A stretch of DNA of 61,907 nt, taken from positions 1 to 61,907 of the forward strand of contig JAURVK010000010.1 of the NCBI GenBank assembly GCA_030655535.1. The letters run 5' to 3'. Origin of the DNA: Methylobacter sp. (lineage in GTDB: Bacteria; Pseudomonadota; Gammaproteobacteria; Methylococcales; Methylomonadaceae). Position 1 is the first letter of the stretch. Every line of letters begins with the position of its first letter. A program made the translations under genes and the position numbers. Positions 8,672 to 17,091 of the stretch are shown in pieces. The notes beneath the pieces were generated by a model, which was not told where the DNA came from, did not search any database, and was given only the letters and a program-made list of their open reading frames with translations.

Positions 8672-10821
8672 TGACTAATATAAAGAAAATATCAACAGCT
8701 TCTTGCTTGGTAATCATGGGTTTTACACTGTCAAGTTGTGAATTACTCGGCCCCAAGCAGGCCGCCAAATTACCGTTGATGCCGGTGAAAACCGAGCAAA
8801 CCGATGTGGTTTATGAAGAACTGCAAAACAAAGCGCCTGTTACTGAAACAGCGCAGGCCAAGCCTGAATTATTTCCAGGTACCAACCGGTTTGTACCGGA
8901 CACGGCAACGCAGCATAGAAAAACCAAAAGAGGCGGCGAGGGCACATACAGCCTGAACTTTGATGAAGCGGATCTTGGCGAAGTAGCCAAAGTTATCTTA
9001 AGCGACATACTGGGGCAAAACTATGTGCTTAGCCCCAAAGTGGCAGGCAAAGTCACTTTGCAAACCACCGACCCCTTAAGTAAAGACGAGCTAATCCCCA
9101 CTCTTGAAATGCTGTTGCGCATGAACAATGCGGTGCTGATTAAGGACGCCAGCATTTACCATATCGAACCTGCCAACGAAGCCCTGTACAGCTCCAGTTT
9201 TGCGGCTCCCGGTGCGGCCGGCAGGACGGGCTTTCAAGTCAGAGTTATCCCGATCAGAAATGTCGCCGTACAAGACCTTATCGAGGTGATCAAACCGCTG
9301 GTGCAGGAAAAGACCATACTCAATGTTGATGGCACCCGCAATATCATGATCGCTTCCGGCACCCCGGATGAATTGGGGCGGGTCATGGATATGGTCAGCA
9401 CCTTTGATATCGATGTGTTGAAAGGGCGGTCTTTCGGCCTGTTTCCGTTGACGCATGTTGATGCGGAAACCATTATTAAAGAACTGGAAGAGGTGTTCAA
9501 TAAAAAAGCCAAAGGGGATGAGTCCGACTTTTTTCGTTTTATCCCTATCGAACGTTTGAATGCGATCATGGCGATCACTCATCAGGCGCGGTATTTAAAG
9601 GATATTGAAAGCTGGATAGTCAGGCTGGATCGTGCCAATACCGCTTCCGGCGGCGGTGTTAATGTCTATAAGGTTCAGCATGTTGATGCCGTGGAACTGG
9701 CAGATACCTTAAATGAGATTTTTGCCGGCGCGCAAAAAAAGGACAAATCGGCAAAGCTGGCACCGGGATCGAAAGCGGTTGAAATAACCAACAAAAAACA
9801 GACGGATACCCAAAAAACAAGCGCCGGCAATACCCAAACCGGAGACGCCAAAGTGTCCAATGTCGGTGAGGTCAGAATAATCGCCGACGCAGCCAATAAC
9901 TCGGTCATTATTGTCGCCACCGCTCAGGAGTATGAAGCGATCCGGCCGATTATCAAACAACTGGATGTGATGCCGTTGCAGGTGTTGATTGATGCGACCA
10001 TAGCCGAGGTGACTTTAACGGATAACTTGGTATACGGCATTCAGTGGTTTCTTAAAGAAGGCAGTTCGGGTATCGGTAGCGGCCTAGGGAAGGCTTCGCT
10101 TACTGATCTTGCCGTTGCAGGCGCTGCGGCCTCTGCAACAGGCGGGCTGAGTTTGTTGTATAACTCGGGCTCTGTTAAAGCCTTATTAAGCGCCGAAGCC
10201 ACCGATGGCAATGTCAATGTGATTTCCTCGCCGTCGTTGATGGTGTTGAATAATCAGGAAGCCTCGATACAGGTGGGTGAAGAAATACCGTTAAGAACCT
10301 CCCAGTCGACCAATGTCACTAATGTCGGCGGAACTGATGCGACTCAAACTTCAGGCGGACTGGTAACCAGTGGCATACAGCAGCGTAAAACCGGGGTTAA
10401 ATTAACGGTTAAACCCAGAGTCAACGCCAATGGTCTAGTTATTATGGACATTGAGCAAAGTGTTGAAAATGCACAAACAACCAAAACTAGCGGTATCGAT
10501 TCACCCTCCATACAAACCCGGGAAATCAACAGTTCCGTTGCGGTGCAAAGTGGCGAAACTATTGTTCTGGGGGGCTTGATTAAGGATGACGACACCGATA
10601 ATAAAGCCGGCATACCTTTTTTACATGAGTTGCCGGTGATAGGGGCGTTGTTCGGTAATACCACTAAAAACAAGATCAAAACTGAATTAGTGGTATTGAT
10701 TACCCCGCGCGTGGTCGGTACCCTGCAGGATGCCCGATTGATTACCGACGAATTCAAGCGCAAATTGACCGGAATTTATGAGGATAAATCCGTTATTTCG
10801 GGAGGTTCAACCGTAGAATAG
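8671..10821 (+). CDS. gspD: Type II secretion secretin GspD
   Basis: Lipoprotein-like signal; N0-N3 domains; VPLLRTSQ-type and GIPFLHELPVIGALFG secretin motif; LVVLITPRVV. Confidence 0.97.
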   Translation: MTNIKKISTASCLVIMGFTLSSCELLGPKQAAKLPLMPVKTEQTDVVYEELQNKAPVTETAQAKPELFPGTNRFVPDTATQHRKTKRGGEGTYSLNFDEADLGEVAKVILSDILGQNYVLSPKVAGKVTLQTTDPLSKDELIPTLEMLLRMNNAVLIKDASIYHIEPANEALYSSSFAAPGAAGRTGFQVRVIPIRNVAVQDLIEVIKPLVQEKTILNVDGTRNIMIASGTPDELGRVMDMVSTFDIDVLKGRSFGLFPLTHVDAETIIKELEEVFNKKAKGDESDFFRFIPIERLNAIMAITHQARYLKDIESWIVRLDRANTASGGGVNVYKVQHVDAVELADTLNEIFAGAQKKDKSAKLAPGSKAVEITNKKQTDTQKTSAGNTQTGDAKVSNVGEVRIIADAANNSVIIVATAQEYEAIRPIIKQLDVMPLQVLIDATIAEVTLTDNLVYGIQWFLKEGSSGIGSGLGKASLTDLAVAGAAASATGGLSLLYNSGSVKALLSAEATDGNVNVISSPSLMVLNNQEASIQVGEEIPLRTSQSTNVTNVGGTDATQTSGGLVTSGIQQRKTGVKLTVKPRVNANGLVIMDIEQSVENAQTTKTSGIDSPSIQTREINSSVAVQSGETIVLGGLIKDDDTDNKAGIPFLHELPVIGALFGNTTKNKIKTELVVLITPRVVGTLQDARLITDEFKRKLTGIYEDKSVISGGSTVE

Positions 10822-10853
10822 CGGATAAAAATGGCCAAGTATGTTGCCGAACA

Positions 10854-10915
10854 GCTCCTGCAATAAGTTTGCGTATTATGCAGGAGCACAAACCGGGCGC
10901 ATTGTGCCCCGGTTT
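10854..10915. terminator. Convergent gspD/rpiA terminator region with two hairpins
   Basis: GCTCCTGC...GCAGGAGC and AACCGGG...CCCGGTT hairpins in the convergent intergenic region. Confidence 0.6.
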
Positions 10916-10925
10916 GCCTACTATT

Positions 10926-11579
10926 TTAAAACGTAGTGACTTCAGTGCCTTTGCCGATTAACACCACATCGGCAGGACGCATCGCAAAAATACCGACGGT
11001 AACTACGCCGGTAATGTTGTTGATGATTTGTTCCAGTTTGATCGGATCGACAATATTCATATTATGCACATCGAGAATCTCGTTGTGGTTATCGGTAATA
11101 AAATTTTCCCGCCACACCGGTTGACCGCCTAATTTAACCAGCTCTCTGGCAACATAACTTCTGGCCATCGGAATGACTTCAACCGGCAGTGGAAATGCGC
11201 CCAGCACATCGACGCATTTGCTTTCATCGGCAATACAGACGAATTTCCTGCTGGCGGCTGCAATAATCTTTTCGCGAGTCAATGCGCCGCCGCCGCCTTT
11301 AATCAGGTATTTGTGCGGATTGACTTCGTCGGCTCCATCCACATAAACATCCAGCGTACCCACTGCATTTAAATCGAATACCGGAATGCCGATTTTTTTT
11401 AAGCGTTCGGTACTCGAGATTGAACTGGAAACGGCTCCCTCAATATCGGCCTTAAAATCGGCCAAACAATCGATGAAGTGATTAACGGTAGAGCCCGTGC
11501 CCACGCCGATTATGGCAACATCTTTAATATAGTGTAAAGCGGCTTGAGCCACCTTTTGTTTTAATTCGTCTTGAGTCAT
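10926..11579 (-). CDS. rpiA: Ribose-5-phosphate isomerase A
   Basis: [38 protein letters not shown]. Confidence 0.98.
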   Translation of the reverse strand: MTQDELKQKVAQAALHYIKDVAIIGVGTGSTVNHFIDCLADFKADIEGAVSSSISSTERLKKIGIPVFDLNAVGTLDVYVDGADEVNPHKYLIKGGGGALTREKIIAAASRKFVCIADESKCVDVLGAFPLPVEVIPMARSYVARELVKLGGQPVWRENFITDNHNEILDVHNMNIVDPIKLEQIINNITGVVTVGIFAMRPADVVLIGKGTEVTTF

Positions 11580-11744
11580 GAAGCTATCCTGATTTTAGTT
11601 AAGGGTAAGTAATAGGGTATGTGATAATACCGTAGAACCAAAAATTACTCAGCTGATTTTTAATAAAGCGACGTAACGATAGAAATAGAACGCGGATACC
11701 GCAGATTGGGCCGATAATCGCCCCTACGATAAATTAAAATCCCC

Positions 11745-14700
11745 ATGTTCATCCTGCACAGTTCCAATAAAACCGAAAACCTGGTTGCTCACCTGACCGC
11801 AGTCATTAAAAACGCGCCGCTGGCATCGCCTTTCGCCAAGGAAGTTTTTTTGATTCAAAGTCAGGGCATGGAGCGGTGGTTATCACAGCAGCTAGCCAGT
11901 CAATTTAAAGTCTGGGGAAATTACGAGTTTTTATTTCCCGGCAAGTTTTTCAGTTCTCTGGCGCAGGGCATCGACAGCCGCTTAAACGATGCGGCTTTCG
12001 AGCGTAATTTGATGCTCTGGCGGATTGAGGCATTGCTTCGCAGACTGGATGGCGATCAATTCTTGCCGTTAACGCAATACCTGTCGGGCGAAAATATCGC
12101 CTTAAAACGCTATCAGTTAGCCCGGCAGCTGTCGCAAATTTTCGACCAGTACCAGATGATGCGACCGGATATGCTGGCGGCTTGGCAAAAAGGGCAGTTG
12201 CTGTATCAAACTGCAACCGAATGCTGGCAACAAGCGCTGTGGCTGCAAATAACAGAACAGACCGGCAACCGGCATCGGGGTTCATTATGGCTGGATGTGA
12301 TCGCCAAGTTGAATGCCGCAGAGGAAGGCGCATTTAGTCAACAATTGCCGGAGCGAATTTCGGTGTTCGGACTGAATACCATGCCGCCGTTATTGTTGAG
12401 CTATTTGGAAGGCCTGTCCAAACATTGCCAGCTGCATCTTTTCCTGCTCAATCCGGCGCAAGATTTTTGGGCCGATTTGGCCACCAAAAGACAGCGAACC
12501 AGCGACGAAAACTTTAGCGGGCATCCGTTGCTGTCAACATTAGGCCAGCAGGGACGCGAGTTTCAGGAGATGTTGCTGGAGCAGGTGCAGTTCGATTTCG
12601 AACCGGAAAGCTTTGCGCCTAGCGAGGCGCACAGCAATCTGCACCGGTTACAAAACGGCATTTTAAATAACCGGCTGGACGAGCCGATTTTGCAACAAGA
12701 CGACTCGATCAGCATTCATGCCTGTCATTCCAGAATGCGCGAGGTGGAGGTGTTGAAAAACCAGTTGCTGCAAGCGCTGGAAAACGACCCGACGCTGGAG
12801 CTGCGCGATATTGTGGTAATGGCGCCGGATATTCAGGTATACGAGCCGTTTATTTCGGCGGTTTTCGACGATATCCAACATGCCATCGCCGATCGCAGTT
12901 TGCGCCTGAGCAACAATGCATTGGATGCCTTCATCCGTTTTTTAGACTTAAGCCAAAGCCGTTTCGGCTGGCAGACCGTGCTGGATTTACTCGAACAACC
13001 GGTGGTGTATCCGGGTTTCGGTTTGTCCGAGACGGATCTGAATTTGATCAAGCACTGGGTGCAGGATACCCATGTACGCTGGGGCAAATCGGCACAACAC
13101 AAGCAGGAACTCGGCCTGCCCGAACTCAGCGGAAATACCTGGCAAGCGGCGCTGGACAGGTTACTGATGGGTTATGCAGTCGGCAGCGATGAAGATTTTG
13201 TTGCCGGCCTGTTGCCTTATAAAGATATTGAAGGCTCCTCGGCGCTGGCCTTGGGCGGTTTGTGCGATTTTATGCAGCTGCTGTTTAAAGCCGGCAAGGA
13301 ACTCAAGCAGGCAAAATCGCTAAAAAACTGGAGTGCGCAGCTTTATTATTACGCCGACCAGTTATTGACTGCCGCAGAACCCGTTGAGCGACAACAGCTT
13401 AACGAACTGCTGGCGGAATTGTCCGCCGAACTGGCCGAAGTGCATCATGATGATGTCGAGCTGCAAGTGATCGTCAGCTGGTTGGAAGGCATGGTTGCCG
13501 AACGCAAATCGGCTAACGGTTTTTTGCGCGGCCAGTTGACCTTTTGTTCGATGTTACCGATGCGCTCGATCCCGTTCAAGGTGATTGCGCTGTTGGGCAT
13601 GAATGACGGTGAATTTCCCAAAATCGACCGCCATCCGACTTTCGATTTGCTGGCTAAAAACTTTCGTAAGGGCGACCGTTCGCGGCGTAGCGACGACCGC
13701 TACCAGTTTCTGGAAATCCTGTTATCGGCCAGACAGCAGCTGATAATGACCTATATAGGACAGTCGATCAGCCACAATGATGCGATTCCGCCGTCAGTGG
13801 TGATCAGTGAGTTGCTGGAGGTTTTGCAATGCGAGGGCGACCGGCCGGTCGCCCCTACGATTACCCGACATCCCTTGCAGTCGTTCAGCCGGCGTTATTT
13901 CGACGGCACTACTGGTTTGTTCAGTTTTTCAAAAGCCGATTGTGAAACCGCCGACGCTTTGTCCGCTAGGGATGAACGGTCGATAGATCCTGCGACTTTG
14001 TGGTGGCAAGGAACACTCCCTGAAGACACCAAAGAAATCGAAGTGATCGAACTGAACGAATTGTTCAATTTCTTCCGGCATCCGCAGCGCTATTTTATGC
14101 AACGACAACTGGATTTTCGCTTTACCGGTATGGAAGCCGATGCTGAAGAACGCGAACCGTTCAGCATCGCCAAGCTGGAGGGTTATGCCATTTATCATGA
14201 ATGGATACACGAGGCGTTGAACGGCAAACCGGTAACGGTAAAAAAACTGCAAGCGCAAGGACGGTGGTTAGCGGGCGTACCGGGTGAGCTGGAGTTCGAC
14301 CGGCAACAGAGGGTAGTTAATGACTTTGTCGAACGAATAAAGGCCAAAAATCTGGGTGCGCCTTTAGACGATTTGCCGATAGACATAACCATGGGTTCAT
14401 ATCGTCTGGTCGGCAAACTAGGTAACCGTTACCAACACGGCAGCCTGTTTTATCGCTATGCAGATCTAAAGGGTAAGGATTTTATCTGTGCCTTGTTGCA
14501 TCATCTCCTTATTAACCAAGTTCAAGAACAATCAACGATTTTACTCAGCACTGATGAGGATCTGGTTTTGTTGCCGGAACATTGCCAACCGGATCATCTG
14601 ACTGCATTGATAGATATATACCGGTTAGGCCGAAAACAGCCCGATGCATTTTTTGTCGAATCGGCCTTGGCGTACATTAAGCAGGCCTACAAACTGAAAG

Positions 14701-14891
14701 CCGGCAACCGGGCCTCAAAATCGGCACTGGATGCGGCAATCGAGCAATTGTCCAGAGCGGTAGAACAGCCCTACGAGCCGGAACTCAGGCGGCTTTACGG
14801 TAATGTAACAGACATGGGACTGGTGCTGGGCGAGTCGTTTGAGCAGCAATGCCAGACTCTTCTGCAACCGGTTTGGGGTGCCACGCATTAA
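11745..14891 (+). CDS. recC: Exodeoxyribonuclease V gamma subunit RecC
   Basis: MFILHSSNKTENLVAHL, QSQGMERWLSQQLA, GQLTFCSMLPMRSIPFKVIALLGMNDGEFP. Confidence 0.95.
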   Translation: MFILHSSNKTENLVAHLTAVIKNAPLASPFAKEVFLIQSQGMERWLSQQLASQFKVWGNYEFLFPGKFFSSLAQGIDSRLNDAAFERNLMLWRIEALLRRLDGDQFLPLTQYLSGENIALKRYQLARQLSQIFDQYQMMRPDMLAAWQKGQLLYQTATECWQQALWLQITEQTGNRHRGSLWLDVIAKLNAAEEGAFSQQLPERISVFGLNTMPPLLLSYLEGLSKHCQLHLFLLNPAQDFWADLATKRQRTSDENFSGHPLLSTLGQQGREFQEMLLEQVQFDFEPESFAPSEAHSNLHRLQNGILNNRLDEPILQQDDSISIHACHSRMREVEVLKNQLLQALENDPTLELRDIVVMAPDIQVYEPFISAVFDDIQHAIADRSLRLSNNALDAFIRFLDLSQSRFGWQTVLDLLEQPVVYPGFGLSETDLNLIKHWVQDTHVRWGKSAQHKQELGLPELSGNTWQAALDRLLMGYAVGSDEDFVAGLLPYKDIEGSSALALGGLCDFMQLLFKAGKELKQAKSLKNWSAQLYYYADQLLTAAEPVERQQLNELLAELSAELAEVHHDDVELQVIVSWLEGMVAERKSANGFLRGQLTFCSMLPMRSIPFKVIALLGMNDGEFPKIDRHPTFDLLAKNFRKGDRSRRSDDRYQFLEILLSARQQLIMTYIGQSISHNDAIPPSVVISELLEVLQCEGDRPVAPTITRHPLQSFSRRYFDGTTGLFSFSKADCETADALSARDERSIDPATLWWQGTLPEDTKEIEVIELNELFNFFRHPQRYFMQRQLDFRFTGMEADAEEREPFSIAKLEGYAIYHEWIHEALNGKPVTVKKLQAQGRWLAGVPGELEFDRQQRVVNDFVERIKAKNLGAPLDDLPIDITMGSYRLVGKLGNRYQHGSLFYRYADLKGKDFICALLHHLLINQVQEQSTILLSTDEDLVLLPEHCQPDHLTALIDIYRLGRKQPDAFFVESALAYIKQAYKLKAGNRASKSALDAAIEQLSRAVEQPYEPELRRLYGNVTDMGLVLGESFEQQCQTLLQPVWGATH
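13835..13854. repeat. Perfect 20-bp REP-like palindrome inside recC (GGGCGACCGGCCGGTCGCCC)
   Basis: Exact self-complementarity; followed by CTACG as in the REP-like family. Confidence 0.85.
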
Positions 14892-14959
14892 TAAAATGGT
14901 GGGTTACGTCAAGTAGGGTGCGCACCATTTACGAATGCCAGAATAGTCGGACTCCAAGC

Positions 14960-15065
14960 GGGACGGGGTTTGCAACCCCGTTCCTAAGGTTTCTTCGATG
15001 TCTGAACTAAGTGGACGCACTTAATCAACGCTAAACGTTTCGAACGGGACAGCAGTCCCGTTCGG
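14960..15065. repeat. Two REP-like hairpins (GGGACGGGGTTTGCAACCCCGTTCC; CGAACGGGACAGCAGTCCCGTTCG)
   Basis: Inverted repeats in the recC downstream intergenic region. Confidence 0.6.
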
Positions 15066-15197
15066 TGTGAACAATCCATTTCGAGTATCAAGATTGCTAG
15101 TACGATTGGACGTCGAAAAGGTGTGCAATGTACCTCATTTAAGGATGGAGTGCAGGCTTTCTGCAAGTTATACGGCAAACAGATCGGAACAAGGCAA

Positions 15198-15722
15198 TTA
15201 ACGCCGGCTCAGATCCGAAATGGCATCCATAACCATTCCCGTTCCAATCGTGATTAACAAAATGTCGTTCGCCACACGGATATAACGGTGCCTGGGCGGA
15301 GGCGGCCCCAGTTGCATAAGGATCGTCGGCGGCAGGTCATAGTAAATGACGCTACGAGGTAGCTGTCGACCTAGAGTCCACTGTTTTGCCTGTCCGGGCG
15401 GCATGCAACCGTTGTGTTTCTTGGCGAGCCCTGGCGGACAGTGCCCGCTACGGAACTGTTCGGCATAGTAGTCATGGATCACGGCTCGATGCCGGTCACC
15501 AAAATAGCGCTGTTCTCTAAAGTCATCCGAGCCTTTTTGAGAAAACGACCGAACATTGTGATCTCGGTCAGGGTTACGTTTTTGACTTTCTTGCTGCTGA
15601 TGTTTTTCGGCTTTACCATGAGCGCCTCTTGAAGGCTTGTCGGCAAGAGCCGAGCCGACCGTCAACATTCCTGCTATAACAAAGGCCATGGTTCGACTTA
15701 TTTTTAAGGTAAATTGCTGCAT
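15198..15722 (-). CDS. CigR/RcnB-like periplasmic protein
   Basis: Signal peptide; CPPGLAKKHNGCMPPGQAKQWTLGRQLP...PPPRHRYIRVANDILLI motif typical of CigR/RcnB family. Confidence 0.65.
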   Translation of the reverse strand: MQQFTLKISRTMAFVIAGMLTVGSALADKPSRGAHGKAEKHQQQESQKRNPDRDHNVRSFSQKGSDDFREQRYFGDRHRAVIHDYYAEQFRSGHCPPGLAKKHNGCMPPGQAKQWTLGRQLPRSVIYYDLPPTILMQLGPPPPRHRYIRVANDILLITIGTGMVMDAISDLSRR

Positions 15723-15818
15723 ATTTTATTCCCAAATAAAAAGTTAACATTTGCTCACTGGCTTGCTTGCACGCAACGCACACACAAATTAATGTCTGTC
15801 ATCGCATTGTTGCACAAC

Positions 15819-16076
15819 TTAAGTCGAAGTGTCAGATTCTGTTGTATCAGGTTTTTTATAATTTTCGACAAAAGCTTTTAATCCTTTTTGTACGGGCTCG
15901 TAAGTAGCATCAATATTACTGCCGATATTGCCTTTATTCAATACGTTAAGACCTTCCAATTCTTTAAAGCCTTTATCAATCCCGCCGCCAATTAACGTCG
16001 TAAATGAGAGCAGGGCATCTTCAGTGCTTTGTTCGGGATGATTAGCCTGATACTGATCAAAAAAGCCGTACTCAGC
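15819..16076 (-). pseudogene. C-terminal remnant of a DUF5610-like protein
   Basis: Minus-strand translation YGFFDQYQANHPEQSTEDALLSFTTLIGGGIDKGFKELEGLNVLNKGNIGSNIDATYEPVQKGLKAFVENYKK*, with an in-frame stop just upstream and no start codon. Confidence 0.6.
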
Positions 16077-16200
16077 TTAGCTAGGAGACGATCAAGCCGC
16101 AGGCCAAAGTAATGCCCAGACATAATGGCATTGCGACCAAGAACACCACGATTCAGGAAAGAATATCATTTTTAGATGACGGAAGCAGTATTGAGCGTGT

Positions 16201-16372
16201 GAGACTGTGAAAGATTTGTTTTTAGCATAAATCTAAGAAATAACCACGAAGAACACGGAGAGCACTAAGTTTTTAATGCATTGAATGAATGCTGTTATTT
16301 CCTCCGTGTCCTTCGTGTTCTCTGTGGTAAATAATTTTTTCAGCTCGATTTGGATAATACTTTCACAGTCTC
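16201..16372. mobile_element. 172-bp MITE-like palindromic element with 13-bp perfect TIRs
   Basis: GAGACTGTGAAAG ... CTTTCACAGTCTC ends; internal inverted CCACGAAGAACACGGAG / CTCCGTGTCCTTCGTG; related copy at window start. Confidence 0.75.
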
Positions 16373-16532
16373 GTGTTTGTGTATCACGTTAATAATCCTT
16401 TAGTTCTAAAGAGGGCTTACATTAATGCCCCGCGTTATTCTTGAAGGCCGTTATTAGTATAGTGCGTCTTTGGCAGGAAACCATTAAACACAATCATCCT
16501 GGCCCCTTAACCTTTCATGATTTTCCGAGTAC

Positions 16533-16728
16533 ATGAGCCTTTTATTAATAGAGGACGATGCCGTTCTGGCTGACGGCTTGCTCATACCGAGCGATAGCGG
16601 TTATTCGTTTACCTGTCACGGCCGGCGTTTACGCGGAACAGTTGCAATCTATGTACACCGCGTGCGTAAACGTATCGAACTATTTGGCGCGGTCGATTAG
16701 AACGGTGCGCGGACTCGGTTATTTATAG
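16533..16728 (+). pseudogene. Decayed OmpR-family response regulator (N- and C-terminal remnants fused, frameshifted)
   Basis: MSLLLIEDDAVLADGL... then VAIYVHRVRKRIE..., frameshift, ...IRTVRGLGYL*. Confidence 0.7.
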
Positions 16729-16741
16729 GAACGGTCAGTCG

Positions 16742-16834
16742 ATGATTAAAAAGCGTAGCTTAAAAACCGAAATTCTTCTTCGGCCGGCCATTCCGTTAAT
16801 TTTATTGATAAGCTTCGAGTCTGTTTTATCTTAA
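16742..16834 (+). pseudogene. N-terminal remnant of a sensor histidine kinase
   Basis: MIKKRSLKTEILLRPAIPLILLISFESVLS* directly after the response-regulator remnant. Confidence 0.5.
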
Positions 16835-16999
16835 TTTGTCACCTGCATCATATTGACGTAACTGCTCACTTAGCTGACAGGGTTTTTGTTGTAAAAACGA
16901 GAATAAGTAACGTACTGTTTTTTTACTAGGAGCCACAACAAAGCCTAACAACGGATTTGAATTGTTGTAGATTTGCAAATTATTTGATGATTTGTTGCT

Positions 17000-17043
17000 C
17001 TGTAATAAAACTGTAACAAAACTGTCATTAAGCTGTCATTTAA
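17000..17043 (+). promoter_or_regulatory. Tandem Pho box: four 11-bp direct repeats
   Basis: CTGTAATAAAA CTGTAACAAAA CTGTCATTAAG CTGTCATTTAA; matches the PhoB CTGTCATNNNN repeat logic; TATTCT -10-like just downstream. Confidence 0.85.
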
Positions 17044-17091
17044 TTTTCCTATTCTTGTCCCAAACCTTTCGATAACAACCAAAAACAAAAC

